Numbered from the stretch's first letter, positions 33,501 to 40,645 are shown. The stretch is 64,000 nucleotides of DNA from Methanofollis liminatans DSM 4140 (GCF_000275865.1 NZ_CM001555.1:951706-1015705), one strand, 5' to 3'. The notes: generated by a model not told the origin, from the sequence alone. A program made the numbers and translations.

Positions 33501-33697
33501 CAGAAACAACAACGATCCCGCAGTATTTATACGTGACGATCCCCCCCCATACGGCGGGCGGGAAAATCGTTATCGTGGCCCTGCCGGGCATCGGGCGCTA
33601 TTTTGCGCCAATAGGCGAATTTAGGCGATTAATTGCGGGCGAACGGGATGATCTGACCCTCCACCCGCTGCCGGGGGGATCGGCGTGCCGCCGGTAA
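33497..33697 (+). CDS. Small hypothetical element protein
   Basis: 66 residues from GTG 33497. N-terminal beta-like VTIPPHTAGGKIVIVALPG, then FRRLIAGERDDLTL. Overlaps the frame before (4 bases) and the next gene (13 bases). Family not recognised. Confidence 0.5.
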   Translation: MTETTTIPQYLYVTIPPHTAGGKIVIVALPGIGRYFAPIGEFRRLIAGERDDLTLHPLPGGSACRR

Positions 33698-34605
33698 ACC
33701 CCCGGGCGCCGGCCCGGACCAGCACCGGGCCGCTCCCGCTGATCGAGGGGCTGAACGTCGAGATAACGTCCACCAACCAGGGCTGGATCTCGATCGTCAC
33801 CCGGGACGGGGCGGCGATCGTGCGCGACGGCCCGACCCCCGCGGCGCCGTGGATCGACCGCCGCGCACCCGGACGGATCGCCGCAGCGGTTCACGCAGCG
33901 GTACCGGCGATCGTCCGGCGGGCGATCCGGGGCGCACTCGACCAGATTTTTGCGGCGATCCGGTCCTCGCCTGACGGTAGCGGGATCGTCTCGCCGGCGG
34001 TGGCGCGGGCGATCGGCGCCACAGTTCGGGTGCAGATCGAAACCTGCGATCCGCCCACGTACCTGGTCGATCTGGACGGCGGGCGATCGCTGCTGTTCGG
34101 ATCGCGCGATATCGCGGCCCGGCGGCCGATCGTGCTCAACGAGCGCTGGCTGGCGGTGCACCCGCGGGAACCCCTGAACGCGTCTGGCAACGATTTCGGG
34201 GCGATTATCGATTATTGGCTGTCGATCGCCGAGGAAATTGATCCGACCGGGGACGCGTCACCCTGGGAGGGCGCCGCCGAGGGTCTACAGATCGCACTCG
34301 CGGCGCTGACCGTGTACCCCACACGCGACGGGCTGGCCCGATCGGGCCTCTGGCAGGAACCAAACGGCCCGCTGTGGGTGGCCGGGCGGTTGGTCCGGGC
34401 CGCGTTACGGGACGCCGGACGGGGGGAGGACGACGCTAATTTTTCAAAATACCTGCGGGAACGCGGCCTGATCGTGCACGCGTCCACCCCGCACCGGGTG
34501 GGCGGGGCGCTGATCAGGGCATGGGGGTTCGATCCCGATATACGCCCCGAGGACGCCCGGATCGCCGAATGCGCCGCCCTGGACGACGAGGGGGCGACAC
34601 CGTGA
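33685..34605 (+). CDS. Large hypothetical element protein, maybe replication-related
   Basis: 306 residues from GTG 33685. The N-terminal two thirds is Arg/Ala-rich with beta patterns (GWISIVTRDGAAIVRDG; TYLVDLDGGRSLLFGSRD). The C-terminal stretch (about 225-290; NGPLWVAGRLVRAALRDAG, KYLRERGLIVHAS) looks like the winged helix found at the ends of phage primase-helicases. No catalytic motif recognised. It lies directly upstream of the repeat cluster and helicase-primase pair, so a role in replication initiation is possible. Confidence 0.5.
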   Translation: MPPVNPRAPARTSTGPLPLIEGLNVEITSTNQGWISIVTRDGAAIVRDGPTPAAPWIDRRAPGRIAAAVHAAVPAIVRRAIRGALDQIFAAIRSSPDGSGIVSPAVARAIGATVRVQIETCDPPTYLVDLDGGRSLLFGSRDIAARRPIVLNERWLAVHPREPLNASGNDFGAIIDYWLSIAEEIDPTGDASPWEGAAEGLQIALAALTVYPTRDGLARSGLWQEPNGPLWVAGRLVRAALRDAGRGEDDANFSKYLRERGLIVHASTPHRVGGALIRAWGFDPDIRPEDARIAECAALDDEGATP

Positions 34606-34958
34606 CGGACGACACCCGGACCGGCACTGTTACAGGTGCCCCCCTAGTACGCGCCCGCGGGACCGTCGCGCACATTTTTTCAGGAGGGGCGAAAAACAGG
34701 CGTATCACCCGTAACGCCGTAACACCGGAAAATCGGGGGAATTATATGTCCCTATTTTCCATTCGCACCTCATATTGGTGTTACAGGTTCTATCATCCCA
34801 CCCGTAACACCCGTAACAGGGTGAAATTGAGTTTCTATAACGCCCGCGACCCGTCAACGAGCACGAAAACTAAAAATCGATCTCTCCCGCGTGGGATATA
34901 TGGGATCATTCCGATCTGCACATGCAGATCGGAACCTATCAGGAGGGGATCGGCATGA
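34602..34958 (+). CDS. Doubtful frame spanning repeat region
   Basis: 118 residues from GTG 34602 (GTGA overlap) to a TGA that overlaps the helicase ATG. The product is Arg/Thr/Asn-rich and low in hydrophobic core (RGTVAHIFSGGAKNRRITRN). The frame runs through the GTAAC repeats and the longest palindrome. Either a small basic protein or a regulatory region that happens to stay open; the latter is slightly favoured. Confidence 0.3.
   Translation: MTDDTRTGTVTGAPLVRARGTVAHIFSGGAKNRRITRNAVTPENRGNYMSLFSIRTSYWCYRFYHPTRNTRNRVKLSFYNARDPSTSTKTKNRSLPRGIYGIIPICTCRSEPIRRGSA
34629..34823. repeat. GTAAC/GTTAC repeat cluster, possible origin
   Basis: Six half-sites in about 195 bases: TGTTACAGGTG (34629), CACCCGTAAC (34706), GTAACACCGG (34719), GGTGTTACAGG (34777), and ACCCGTAACACCCGTAACAG (34800, two copies). 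Both orientations occur. The segment is more AT-rich than its flanks and lies just ahead of the helicase and primase genes, a usual place for iterons or initiator sites. Confidence 0.55.
34909..34934. repeat. Element palindrome, copy 2 (longest)
   Basis: Arms TTCCGATCTGCA and TGCAGATCGGAA are perfect over 12 bases around CA, 21 bases before the helicase ATG. Strong candidate operator for the replication operon. Confidence 0.9.
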
Positions 34959-36682
34959 CTCCCGCCCCGGTGATCAGGTGGAGGGGCGGCCCGGGTGCCG
35001 GCAAAAGTTCGGCTCTGATCGATTACGTCCGGGCCGAGGCAGGGACAGGGGCGACGATCGGCGATATTGTAGCGCTCACGTTCTCCCGCTCTCAGGCTGC
35101 CGATCTCGCCCGGCGCCTCCACGCGGCGGTATTCCCTGCCGCGAACGTTCCCGCTGTCCGGGGGCTGTGCACGACGATCCACGCCTGTGCCCTGCGTCAG
35201 TGCCTGGCCGCCGGCCTGATAGAGAACCCGCGGGTGCAGGTGATCCAGCCCGGCGACCGCCGCGCGGCGCCGATCTATCAGGATTTTATGGGCCGGCACG
35301 GTTTGGCCTTCGACCCGGCGATCGGTTTCGAGGGGGACGACGACGACCAGACCCGATCCGACCTGCCGATCGGCAACCAGGTGATCGCCCTCGCCGCGTA
35401 CCTGACAGCGACCCGGCGCCCCCCGGCAGCCTGGCGGGAAGCAGCGGCCGCCCTGGGTCTGTCGGTCCCGGGGCATGCATGGCCGATCGAGGATCTCCTG
35501 TGCGCCTGGGCAACGTACAAACGCGATCGCGCGTTTTACGAACATGAGGATTACGTACGCCTGGCCCTCGATCACGATCTGCCGCCCCCGGCCCCGATCC
35601 TGTTTATCGACGAATACCAGGACGTTTCCCCAGCACAGGACGCCCTGATCCGACAGTGGATCAGCCACCCTGACACCCGCCGCGTATACGTGGCCGGGGA
35701 CGCGGATCAGTCGATATACGGTTTCCGCGGGTGCGATCCGGCCCTGTTCCTCGACCTGGCCGCCGAGGATCGGGGGGCAACCGGCCCGGAATCCCGCCCG
35801 GTATCCCACCGGTGCCCGGTCGAGATCATGGCGATCGCTGAAACGATCCTCAGCCGCCCGGCGACCGTCTCCCCCTGCGATCGCCCCGGACAGGTACACC
35901 ACGTCCGGCCGACGACCGCCGCGGGCCTCGCCGCACAGGTCGAGGAGACGATCCGGTACGCCCGGACCCTCCCGGGCAACCGGCAACCGGTGTTTATCCT
36001 CAGCCGCTACCGGCGGGCCGCCGGCAACCTCGCCCACGCCCTCGCCGCCGCGGGTATCCCGTGCACCTCGATCAAACCCTCCCGGGTGCGTTTCTGGACG
36101 GCAACCCGGATCGGCCGGGACCGGGGACACCTCGAACCGACGACGATCAGCCCGTGGACCCTGAAACGAGCGATCGCCCACGCCCTCGCCGGGTCCGACA
36201 TCGACCAGATCCCGACGACCGAGGCCGAGGCCGTGATCCTCTCGACCCTCACCGACCAGCGGCGGGCCGCCGCCCTCACCGACCTACGGATCAGGGCAAA
36301 ACGAGGGCCGATCCGTCTGGGCGACGTGTACGCGTTGGTGGGCGCCCGGGGCGATCAGATATTCGACGCCCTGAACCTGCGCCCCTGGATCGTCGCACAG
36401 ATCCGCGCCTGTCTCGCCCGGGAACGACAGCGGGGATACGAGATCACGCCCGATATGGTGAAGATCGACACAATCCACGCTTCTAAAGGACTTGAATCCT
36501 CGATCGTGCTCCTGCACACCGGATATTTGCGGGGCCGCCTCCCCGCGCTCGCCGACCCTGATCGCCTGGCCGAGGAGCGCCGCGTGTATTTTGTGGGAGC
36601 GACCCGGGCCGCCGATGCCCTCCTCCTCCTCGATTACGGCGACGGCCCGACCTGTCCGATCCTGGCAGGGGTGGTAGCGTGA
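34955..36682 (+). CDS. Superfamily 1 (UvrD/PcrA-type) DNA helicase
   Basis: 575 residues from ATG 34955, with AGGAGGGG upstream. SF1A motifs in order: Walker A GGPGAGKS (11-18), motif II FIDEYQDVSPAQ, motif III YVAGDADQSIYGFRG, motif V DTIHASKGLESS, and motif VI YFVGATRAADALLLL. It unwinds DNA with ATP, probably for element replication. ATGA overlap with the frame before; GTGA overlap with the primase after. Confidence 0.92.
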   Translation: MTPAPVIRWRGGPGAGKSSALIDYVRAEAGTGATIGDIVALTFSRSQAADLARRLHAAVFPAANVPAVRGLCTTIHACALRQCLAAGLIENPRVQVIQPGDRRAAPIYQDFMGRHGLAFDPAIGFEGDDDDQTRSDLPIGNQVIALAAYLTATRRPPAAWREAAAALGLSVPGHAWPIEDLLCAWATYKRDRAFYEHEDYVRLALDHDLPPPAPILFIDEYQDVSPAQDALIRQWISHPDTRRVYVAGDADQSIYGFRGCDPALFLDLAAEDRGATGPESRPVSHRCPVEIMAIAETILSRPATVSPCDRPGQVHHVRPTTAAGLAAQVEETIRYARTLPGNRQPVFILSRYRRAAGNLAHALAAAGIPCTSIKPSRVRFWTATRIGRDRGHLEPTTISPWTLKRAIAHALAGSDIDQIPTTEAEAVILSTLTDQRRAAALTDLRIRAKRGPIRLGDVYALVGARGDQIFDALNLRPWIVAQIRACLARERQRGYEITPDMVKIDTIHASKGLESSIVLLHTGYLRGRLPALADPDRLAEERRVYFVGATRAADALLLLDYGDGPTCPILAGVVA

Positions 36683-37881
36683 CCGAACGGATCGCCCTCC
36701 TGGACGCGGCGTGCCGGTTCTACGAGCGGCACCTGACCGACGATCACCGGGAATTTCTCCTCGCCCGGTACGGGTTCCGGCCCGATTTTGTAGAGGCCGC
36801 CCGGATCGGCTACGCCCCGGCAGACGGTACGGCCCTCCTCCTGCACCTGATGGACCGGGGATATAGCGGCGATGAGATCATCGCGTCCGGCCTGGTGCAG
36901 CGGTGGACGAAGGACGGCAACACAGGTGTTACCGATCACTTCCGGGGCCGCATCGTCTTTCCATACCTGGACGGTGCCGGGGCGCCTGCGTACTTCATCG
37001 CCCGGGCAACCGATGAGACCCCGGCGCACGGCGACGCGGTCCCGGCGAAATACGTAAAAGGGATCGTCAACCCCATCGGGCCGCGGGAACCGATCTTCGG
37101 TGCCTGGTCGGTGATCGACGGCGAACCGCTGATCGTCACCGAGGGGATCGCCGATGCCCTGGCAGCCCTCCAGGACTGCCGGCCGTGCATCTCCCCGGTG
37201 ACAACGAGCTTCAAACGCGAGAGGATCGACGAGGCCGCCGCGTACTGCCGCCGGGCCGGGGCGACGTACATAATCAACGATAACGAGGCGAGCGGGGCCG
37301 GGCTGACGGGTGCGACCCGAACCGCCCACGCTCTCCTCACGCACGGGATCGATCGGGTGTATATCGGCACCCTCCCGCGGCCCGATGGGGTTGATAAAAT
37401 CGATTTAAACGACTATCTCAGGGACGGCGGCGACCTCGCCCCGATCCTCGCCGGGGCGGTCCCGGCCGCCGAGCACCCCGCCGTGCAGGAGGAACGCCGG
37501 CAGGAGATCCTTGCAGGGGTGGCCGCCCTCCGATCCGGCATCTCCCGGCAGCGGTACGAGGCGAGCGGGAAGAAAAACCACCGTACGAATGGCATCGACG
37601 ACCTGAAACGCCGCATGCCCTCCCTCAGCGCCTACACCGGGATCGCTCCCGGGAAGCGGGGGCCGCACCCCGTGTACGGATCGACGCACGGCGATAACTT
37701 CGCTGTATCGAGAGACGGCGAGACCTGGACCTCGTTCCACGGCGGGAACGAGGCTGGAAAATCAGGGAACCTGTTCAAACTGATCGCCCTGGAGCAGGGT
37801 TTTCTCACCGACGAGGATCGGCCCCTCCGGGGGGAGGCGTTCAAACAGACGATCGAGTACTGCCGGGGGCGGTGGGGATGA
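36679..37881 (+). CDS. DnaG-like primase with permuted domain order
   Basis: 400 residues from GTG 36679. The N-terminal part (about 10-115) matches the DnaG catalytic-core N domain (YERHLTDDHREFLLARYGF, ARIGYAP, DHFRGRIVFPYLD). A TOPRIM domain follows with EGIADAL (E155) and IINDNEASGAG (D201). The C-terminal part (about 307-385; DDLKRRMPSLSAYTG, DNFAVSRDGETWTSFHGG, GNLFKLIALEQGF) resembles the DnaG zinc-binding CHC2 domain but lacks its cysteines. It stands at the end instead of the start. It presumably primes element DNA synthesis with the helicase. Confidence 0.8.
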   Translation: MTERIALLDAACRFYERHLTDDHREFLLARYGFRPDFVEAARIGYAPADGTALLLHLMDRGYSGDEIIASGLVQRWTKDGNTGVTDHFRGRIVFPYLDGAGAPAYFIARATDETPAHGDAVPAKYVKGIVNPIGPREPIFGAWSVIDGEPLIVTEGIADALAALQDCRPCISPVTTSFKRERIDEAAAYCRRAGATYIINDNEASGAGLTGATRTAHALLTHGIDRVYIGTLPRPDGVDKIDLNDYLRDGGDLAPILAGAVPAAEHPAVQEERRQEILAGVAALRSGISRQRYEASGKKNHRTNGIDDLKRRMPSLSAYTGIAPGKRGPHPVYGSTHGDNFAVSRDGETWTSFHGGNEAGKSGNLFKLIALEQGFLTDEDRPLRGEAFKQTIEYCRGRWG

Positions 37882-38438
37882 TCCCCGGTGAAAACGAGGT
37901 GTTACCAATCATGAAAATCGAAGTTTGTAGGCTTGATGACCCGGCCTTTACGGTCCGGGACATTGACGGGACCGACGCCCCGCCCCTCTTCACCATCGGC
38001 TACCAGGGCCGGACCCTCGATCAGTTCATCGAGATCCTGAAGGAGAACCGGATCGAGAGCGTGATCGACATCCGCTTCTCCACCGTGAGCAGGTTCAAAC
38101 CAGAATTTCGAGACAGCAACCTCACCCGGGAACTTCCCCGGGCGGGTATCCGGTACGTCCACCACAAAGAGTTAGGCGTACCATACGCGTGGCAGAACCC
38201 CTATAAAGCGGGAGCCATCCCGTTTGAGTGCCTGGAAAAGTTCTATCGGTGGAATGTGAAGAAGAACAGCGATTTTAAGGCGTTCATCTCCAGCGTGAAG
38301 GAGAGCAGCCCGGCCGCGCTCATGTGCTTCGAGCGGTACGCAACTCCCACGCGGGGCCAGAAGATCGCCTGCCATCGCTCAATTCTCGCGGCTATGTTGC
38401 TGGAGTCCGGGGAGTTTGAGCGGGTCATACACCTGTGA
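37878..38438 (+). CDS. DUF488 family protein
   Basis: 186 residues from ATG 37878 (overlapping the primase stop); ATG 37911 gives a shorter form. Family marks: FTIGYQGRTLDQFIEILKEN, VIDIRFSTVSRFKPEF, HHKELGVPY, and a C-terminal ALMCFERYATPTRGQKIACH with a Cys-His pair. DUF488 proteins are widespread with unknown function, often near DNA-modification or mobile genes. Confidence 0.8.
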   Translation: MIPGENEVLPIMKIEVCRLDDPAFTVRDIDGTDAPPLFTIGYQGRTLDQFIEILKENRIESVIDIRFSTVSRFKPEFRDSNLTRELPRAGIRYVHHKELGVPYAWQNPYKAGAIPFECLEKFYRWNVKKNSDFKAFISSVKESSPAALMCFERYATPTRGQKIACHRSILAAMLLESGEFERVIHL

Positions 38439-38467
38439 CGGGAGCGGGGAACACGATCCCCTTCCCG

Positions 38468-38481
38468 TCTGCACATGCAGA
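38468..38481. repeat. Element palindrome, copy 3
   Basis: TCTGCA-CA-TGCAGA followed by TCCGAACC, between the DUF488 gene and the zinc-finger gene, just before an AT-rich promoter (CCTATTATATCTC at about 38523-38536). Confidence 0.85.
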
Positions 38482-38574
38482 TCCGAACCTCTCCCATGTC
38501 CATATGGATTTCATAACGTTTAACCTATTATATCTCTGGTATGCATAATCAGTAGAAAAGCATATGAATAAGAT

Positions 38575-38916
38575 ATGATTATCAGTAATATCATGGATGA
38601 GACTTCTGATCGATTCATCTGCAAGTATTGCGGGCGGTCCTTCACTTCGATGAAGGGGTTAGTTTCGCACCTCAAAGGGTGCGAGAAGCGCCGGTTTGAA
38701 ACGCTTTTCAAGGTGGGCGGCTTCATTTTCACCGTGTTTTGGAACCCAACCCGGCGGGTGCAGCATGGCCTCAAACGCCTGGAGGCTGGCGACGATCCAA
38801 AGGCGTTCATCTCCGTCCTTCGCTTTCTCCGCGATATTGAGGTGATCGTGGACTACACGATCGATCGGGACGGGGCCGCGGCGCCCGGAACCCCTCAACC
38901 CGGGGCGGCATCATGA
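38575..38916 (+). CDS. C2H2-type zinc-finger protein
   Basis: 113 residues from ATG 38575 (or 38593). A single finger ICKYCGRSFTSMKGLVSHLK with final GC in place of the last His (C2HC). Then a hydrophobic-basic region (FKVGGFIFTVFWNPTRRVQH) and a helical part. Such small finger proteins are common regulators in archaeal viruses and plasmids. Overlaps the next gene by 4 bases. Confidence 0.75.
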   Translation: MIISNIMDETSDRFICKYCGRSFTSMKGLVSHLKGCEKRRFETLFKVGGFIFTVFWNPTRRVQHGLKRLEAGDDPKAFISVLRFLRDIEVIVDYTIDRDGAAAPGTPQPGAAS

Positions 38917-39215
38917 ACGGGATCATAACCCTCAAGGCAAAAGGTGTTTCCAGCCCGAACGGGCCGATCGATCTAACGGTCGCGGGGAACATCGACGACG
39001 CCGAACGGTTATACAACGTCCTTCAGGACACCCGGGATCAGATCCTTGCATATTCCTGTGATCGCGCCTGGTACACCGCGGTAGAACCCGACCCGGCACC
39101 GACCAAAGCCGCCCGCCGCCGTCGAAAGACCGCCGACTTCCCGATCCCCCACCGCGATCGTCATCCCCCCGTGCCGTCGATCTTCAGGCACGCGCGCGCC
39201 TCTCTCTCCCCCTGA
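38913..39215 (+). CDS. Small hypothetical element protein
   Basis: 100 residues from ATG 38913. N-terminal beta-rich (GIITLKAKGVSSPNGPIDL) then a helix; the C-terminal third is basic and Pro-rich (TKAARRRRKTADF). Possibly binds nucleic acid. Family not recognised. Confidence 0.5.
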   Translation: MNGIITLKAKGVSSPNGPIDLTVAGNIDDAERLYNVLQDTRDQILAYSCDRAWYTAVEPDPAPTKAARRRRKTADFPIPHRDRHPPVPSIFRHARASLSP

Positions 39216-39427
39216 TCCGATCCCCCAAAAAACCCTATATCCCTTTTGTTCATGCCAAAGCGGGGTATATCTTCGTATTTTGGTATTCGCATCTGCATAT
39301 GCAGATCGATGGTCTAAGCGATCGCCCCGCGGAAACCCTCATTTTTCACATAATATCATAATATTATTATCAAAAACACATATATAGTATGATCATTTAT
39401 CCTCTATTGTGAAGGAGGTGTATGCGA
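39216..39427. promoter_or_regulatory. Promoter region of the two-helix membrane protein gene
   Basis: Holds palindrome copy 4, an AT-rich run with TAATATTATTATC (39357-39371), a TATA-like ACATATATAGTATG (39378-39391), and GGAGGTG (39414-39420), a near-perfect ribosome site 7 bases before ATG 39428. The strong signals predict high expression. Confidence 0.6.
39291..39306. repeat. Element palindrome, copy 4
   Basis: ATCTGCA-TA-TGCAGAT, perfect palindrome of 16 bases followed by CGAT, about 120 bases upstream of the membrane protein gene. Confidence 0.85.
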
Positions 39428-39724
39428 ATGGCGAATGACCAGGGCGGTGTTGCATCGGCAACGGGCCTCATGGGTATCCTTGTGGGTTTCCTTGTGGTTG
39501 GTGTGATCGGCGTCTATATCGGTGATCAGATGCTCACTTCGGCGTCTCTCAACGAGTCCGACGCGCTGTACACCTCGCAGCAGGCCGTTGTTGAAACGTT
39601 CACGCTTGGCGTGACTCTCGCGAAGGTGATTATCATCGTCTCGATCGCCGCGATCATCTTTGTGATGCTTCAGAACACCGGCCTTGTGCCGTCCTTCAAG
39701 CAGGGCGGCGGCGGCGAGTACTGA
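39428..39724 (+). CDS. Two-helix membrane protein, candidate spindle-virus-type major capsid protein
   Basis: 98 residues from ATG 39428, chosen because GGAGGTG stands 7 bases ahead (ATG 39422 is too close to it). Helix 1 is about residues 13-33 (GLMGILVGFLVVGVIGVYIG), then a polar middle (SASLNESDALYTSQQ), helix 2 at about 60-84 (LAKVIIIVSIAAIIFVML), then a Gly-rich end (KQGGGGEY). Fusellovirus-like capsid proteins share this layout: small, two hydrophobic helices, a short polar link, high expression. It could also be an unrelated membrane protein or holin-like protein. Confidence 0.5.
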   Translation: MANDQGGVASATGLMGILVGFLVVGVIGVYIGDQMLTSASLNESDALYTSQQAVVETFTLGVTLAKVIIIVSIAAIIFVMLQNTGLVPSFKQGGGGEY

Positions 39725-39888
39725 TCGCATACACCTCCCCCCCCGCTCCAGTCCCCCATCTGCGCTATGCCCCCGGCGGTATTACACCTCTGCCGCCGAT
39801 CCCTCCCGGGAAGAGGGATATAGGGGCATTTTCCCATTTTTGAGGTAAAAACCGAATAATAATATTATCATCTGTCACCCCTTCAGAC

Positions 39889-39908
39889 TCGCACATGCAG
39901 ATCCGAAC
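39889..39908. repeat. Element palindrome, copy 5 (degenerate left arm)
   Basis: TCGCACATGCAGATCCGAAC keeps the centre and right arm of copy 3 (CATGCAGATCCGAAC) but the left arm is changed. Confidence 0.6.
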
Positions 39909-39983
39909 CACACCGGGCGAAGGGCGCCCGGGTGGGTGCCGTGCCCCTTCTCAAAACTCACATATCCGGGCGATAGCGATATG

Positions 39984-40104
39984 TTTCTTTGACGGTGGAT
40001 CATGGGCATGGAGGAGCGCACATATGGGCGGTGCGTGCCCCGATAGAAGCGATCTGTAGTGTTTGGAAATTGTTTCTTTTTTGACCAGGGGATCATGGGC
40101 CTGG
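39984..40104. repeat. Imperfect direct repeat near attR, possible integrase arm sites
   Basis: TTTCTTTGAC-GGTGGATCATGGGC (39984-40007) and TTTCTTTTTTGACCAGGGGATCATGGGC (40073-40100, written here as one site) share the T-run, GAC and GGATCATGGGC core about 90 bases apart. They lie 200-330 bases from the crossover core, as phage-type arm sites often do. Confidence 0.35.
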
Positions 40105-40182
40105 TGCAGAGCACCGCGCAGCGTGTGGTGATGCTGTTAGAAATGTGCGAAATGCTTTATAATGGGTTCTTTTTAGAAAGAG

Positions 40183-40267
40183 TGCGAGGGGAGCGATTCG
40201 AACGCTCGAACGTCTGCACGACCAGGCCCTGAACCTGGCTCCTTTGACCTGGCTCGGAAACCCTCGC
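40183..40267 (-). tRNA. tRNA-Leu(CAG), complete, carried by the element
   Basis: 85-base class II tRNA. Acceptor GCGAGGG/CCCTCGC with A at 73, D-stem TCC/GGA, anticodon stem CCAGG/CCTGG with loop TTCAGGG (anticodon CAG), variable arm CGT-GCAG-ACG, T-arm GAGCG TTCGAAT CGCTC. All stems pair. It lies 43 bases inside attR, so it belongs to the element. Compared with the split host tRNA, it has the same anticodon but paired changes in every stem, so it is a diverged relative, not a copy. No CCA is encoded. Confidence 0.93.
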
Positions 40268-40310
40268 AAATTTGATTTTATGGCGCAATCTATGGCGAAC
40301 ATCCATTTCA

Positions 40311-40320
40311 AGGCCCTGAA
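40311..40320. repeat. attR core, AGGCCCTGAA
   Basis: Right copy of the ten-base crossover repeat; its left flank (CATTTCA) is element sequence and its right flank (CCTATCGCC) continues the host tRNA. Confidence 0.85.
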
Positions 40321-40354
40321 CCTATCGCCTTTGACCTGGCTCGGCAATCCTCGC
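40311..40354 (-). pseudogene. 5' half of tRNA-Leu(CAG), split by element insertion
   Basis: The minus strand gives acceptor GCGAGGA, TT, D-stem GCC/GGC with GAGCCAGGTCAAA loop, G26, stem ATAGG and loop TTCAGGG, then breaks off. It pairs perfectly with the 3' half at 30589-30639 (GCGAGGA/TCCTCGC, ATAGG/CCTAT). Confidence 0.9.
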
Positions 40355-40645
40355 CTGTGTGCGTCTTGCGTGTGGAACCCTGTGTTTGGGGCACCCTTGC
40401 GCCTATAACAGTTAGCACTCCTCTGAAATAAAGATATGCCCCGTCCCTGAGCGATCGACGGTCGTCCGCCTGTCATCGGGCACCTGGATCGCCCGCAGCC
40501 CGGGAGGCCCCCTGCGCACGGGTTCGGGATGGTGCTCCCCTCTTCTCATGAAAAGCACCGGGAATACCGGCAATCACGGGTGGATATTCCGCGTCATAAA
40601 GCCTTCCAGTTAGTATTATAGTCCGGCGAGATGCACATATAAATA
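40355..40645. other. Chromosomal gap between attR and tbp
   Basis: About 290 bases. It should hold the host tRNA promoter (minus strand), though no clear TATA is seen at the expected distance, and the tbp promoter (GTATTATAG at 40611-40619). No gene. Confidence 0.4.

Larger units (their letters stand above)
39725..40182. promoter_or_regulatory. Noncoding end region of the element
   Basis: About 460 bases without a gene. Contains an AATAATAATATTATC run (39855-39869, echo of the one before the membrane protein gene), imperfect palindrome copy 5 (about 39889-39908), and two copies of a TTTCTTT...GGATCATGGGC repeat (39984-40011 and 40073-40104). Confidence 0.5.
30630..40320. mobile_element. Integrated 9.68-kb element (virus- or plasmid-like) in a tRNA-Leu gene
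   Basis: Bounded by direct repeats AGGCCCTGAA within two halves of one tRNA-Leu(CAG). Joining the outer flanks rebuilds an 85-base tRNA with every stem matched. Cargo: integrase, wHTH protein, hypothetical proteins, SF1 helicase, DnaG-like primase, DUF488 protein, zinc-finger protein, a small two-helix membrane protein, and a complete tRNA-Leu(CAG). Palindromes and GTAAC repeats recur in it. The mix of replication genes and a possible capsid protein suggests a provirus or virus-related plasmid. Confidence 0.88.

Noticed and set aside
39875-40114. 79-residue minus-strand frame at the element end
   Set aside because: No start signal; crosses the palindrome and duplicated motif; composition unlike a protein.
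40183-40267. Intact tRNA-Leu(CAG) as the original host gene
   Set aside because: It lies inside the crossover repeats, and the outer flanks alone rebuild a different, fully paired tRNA.
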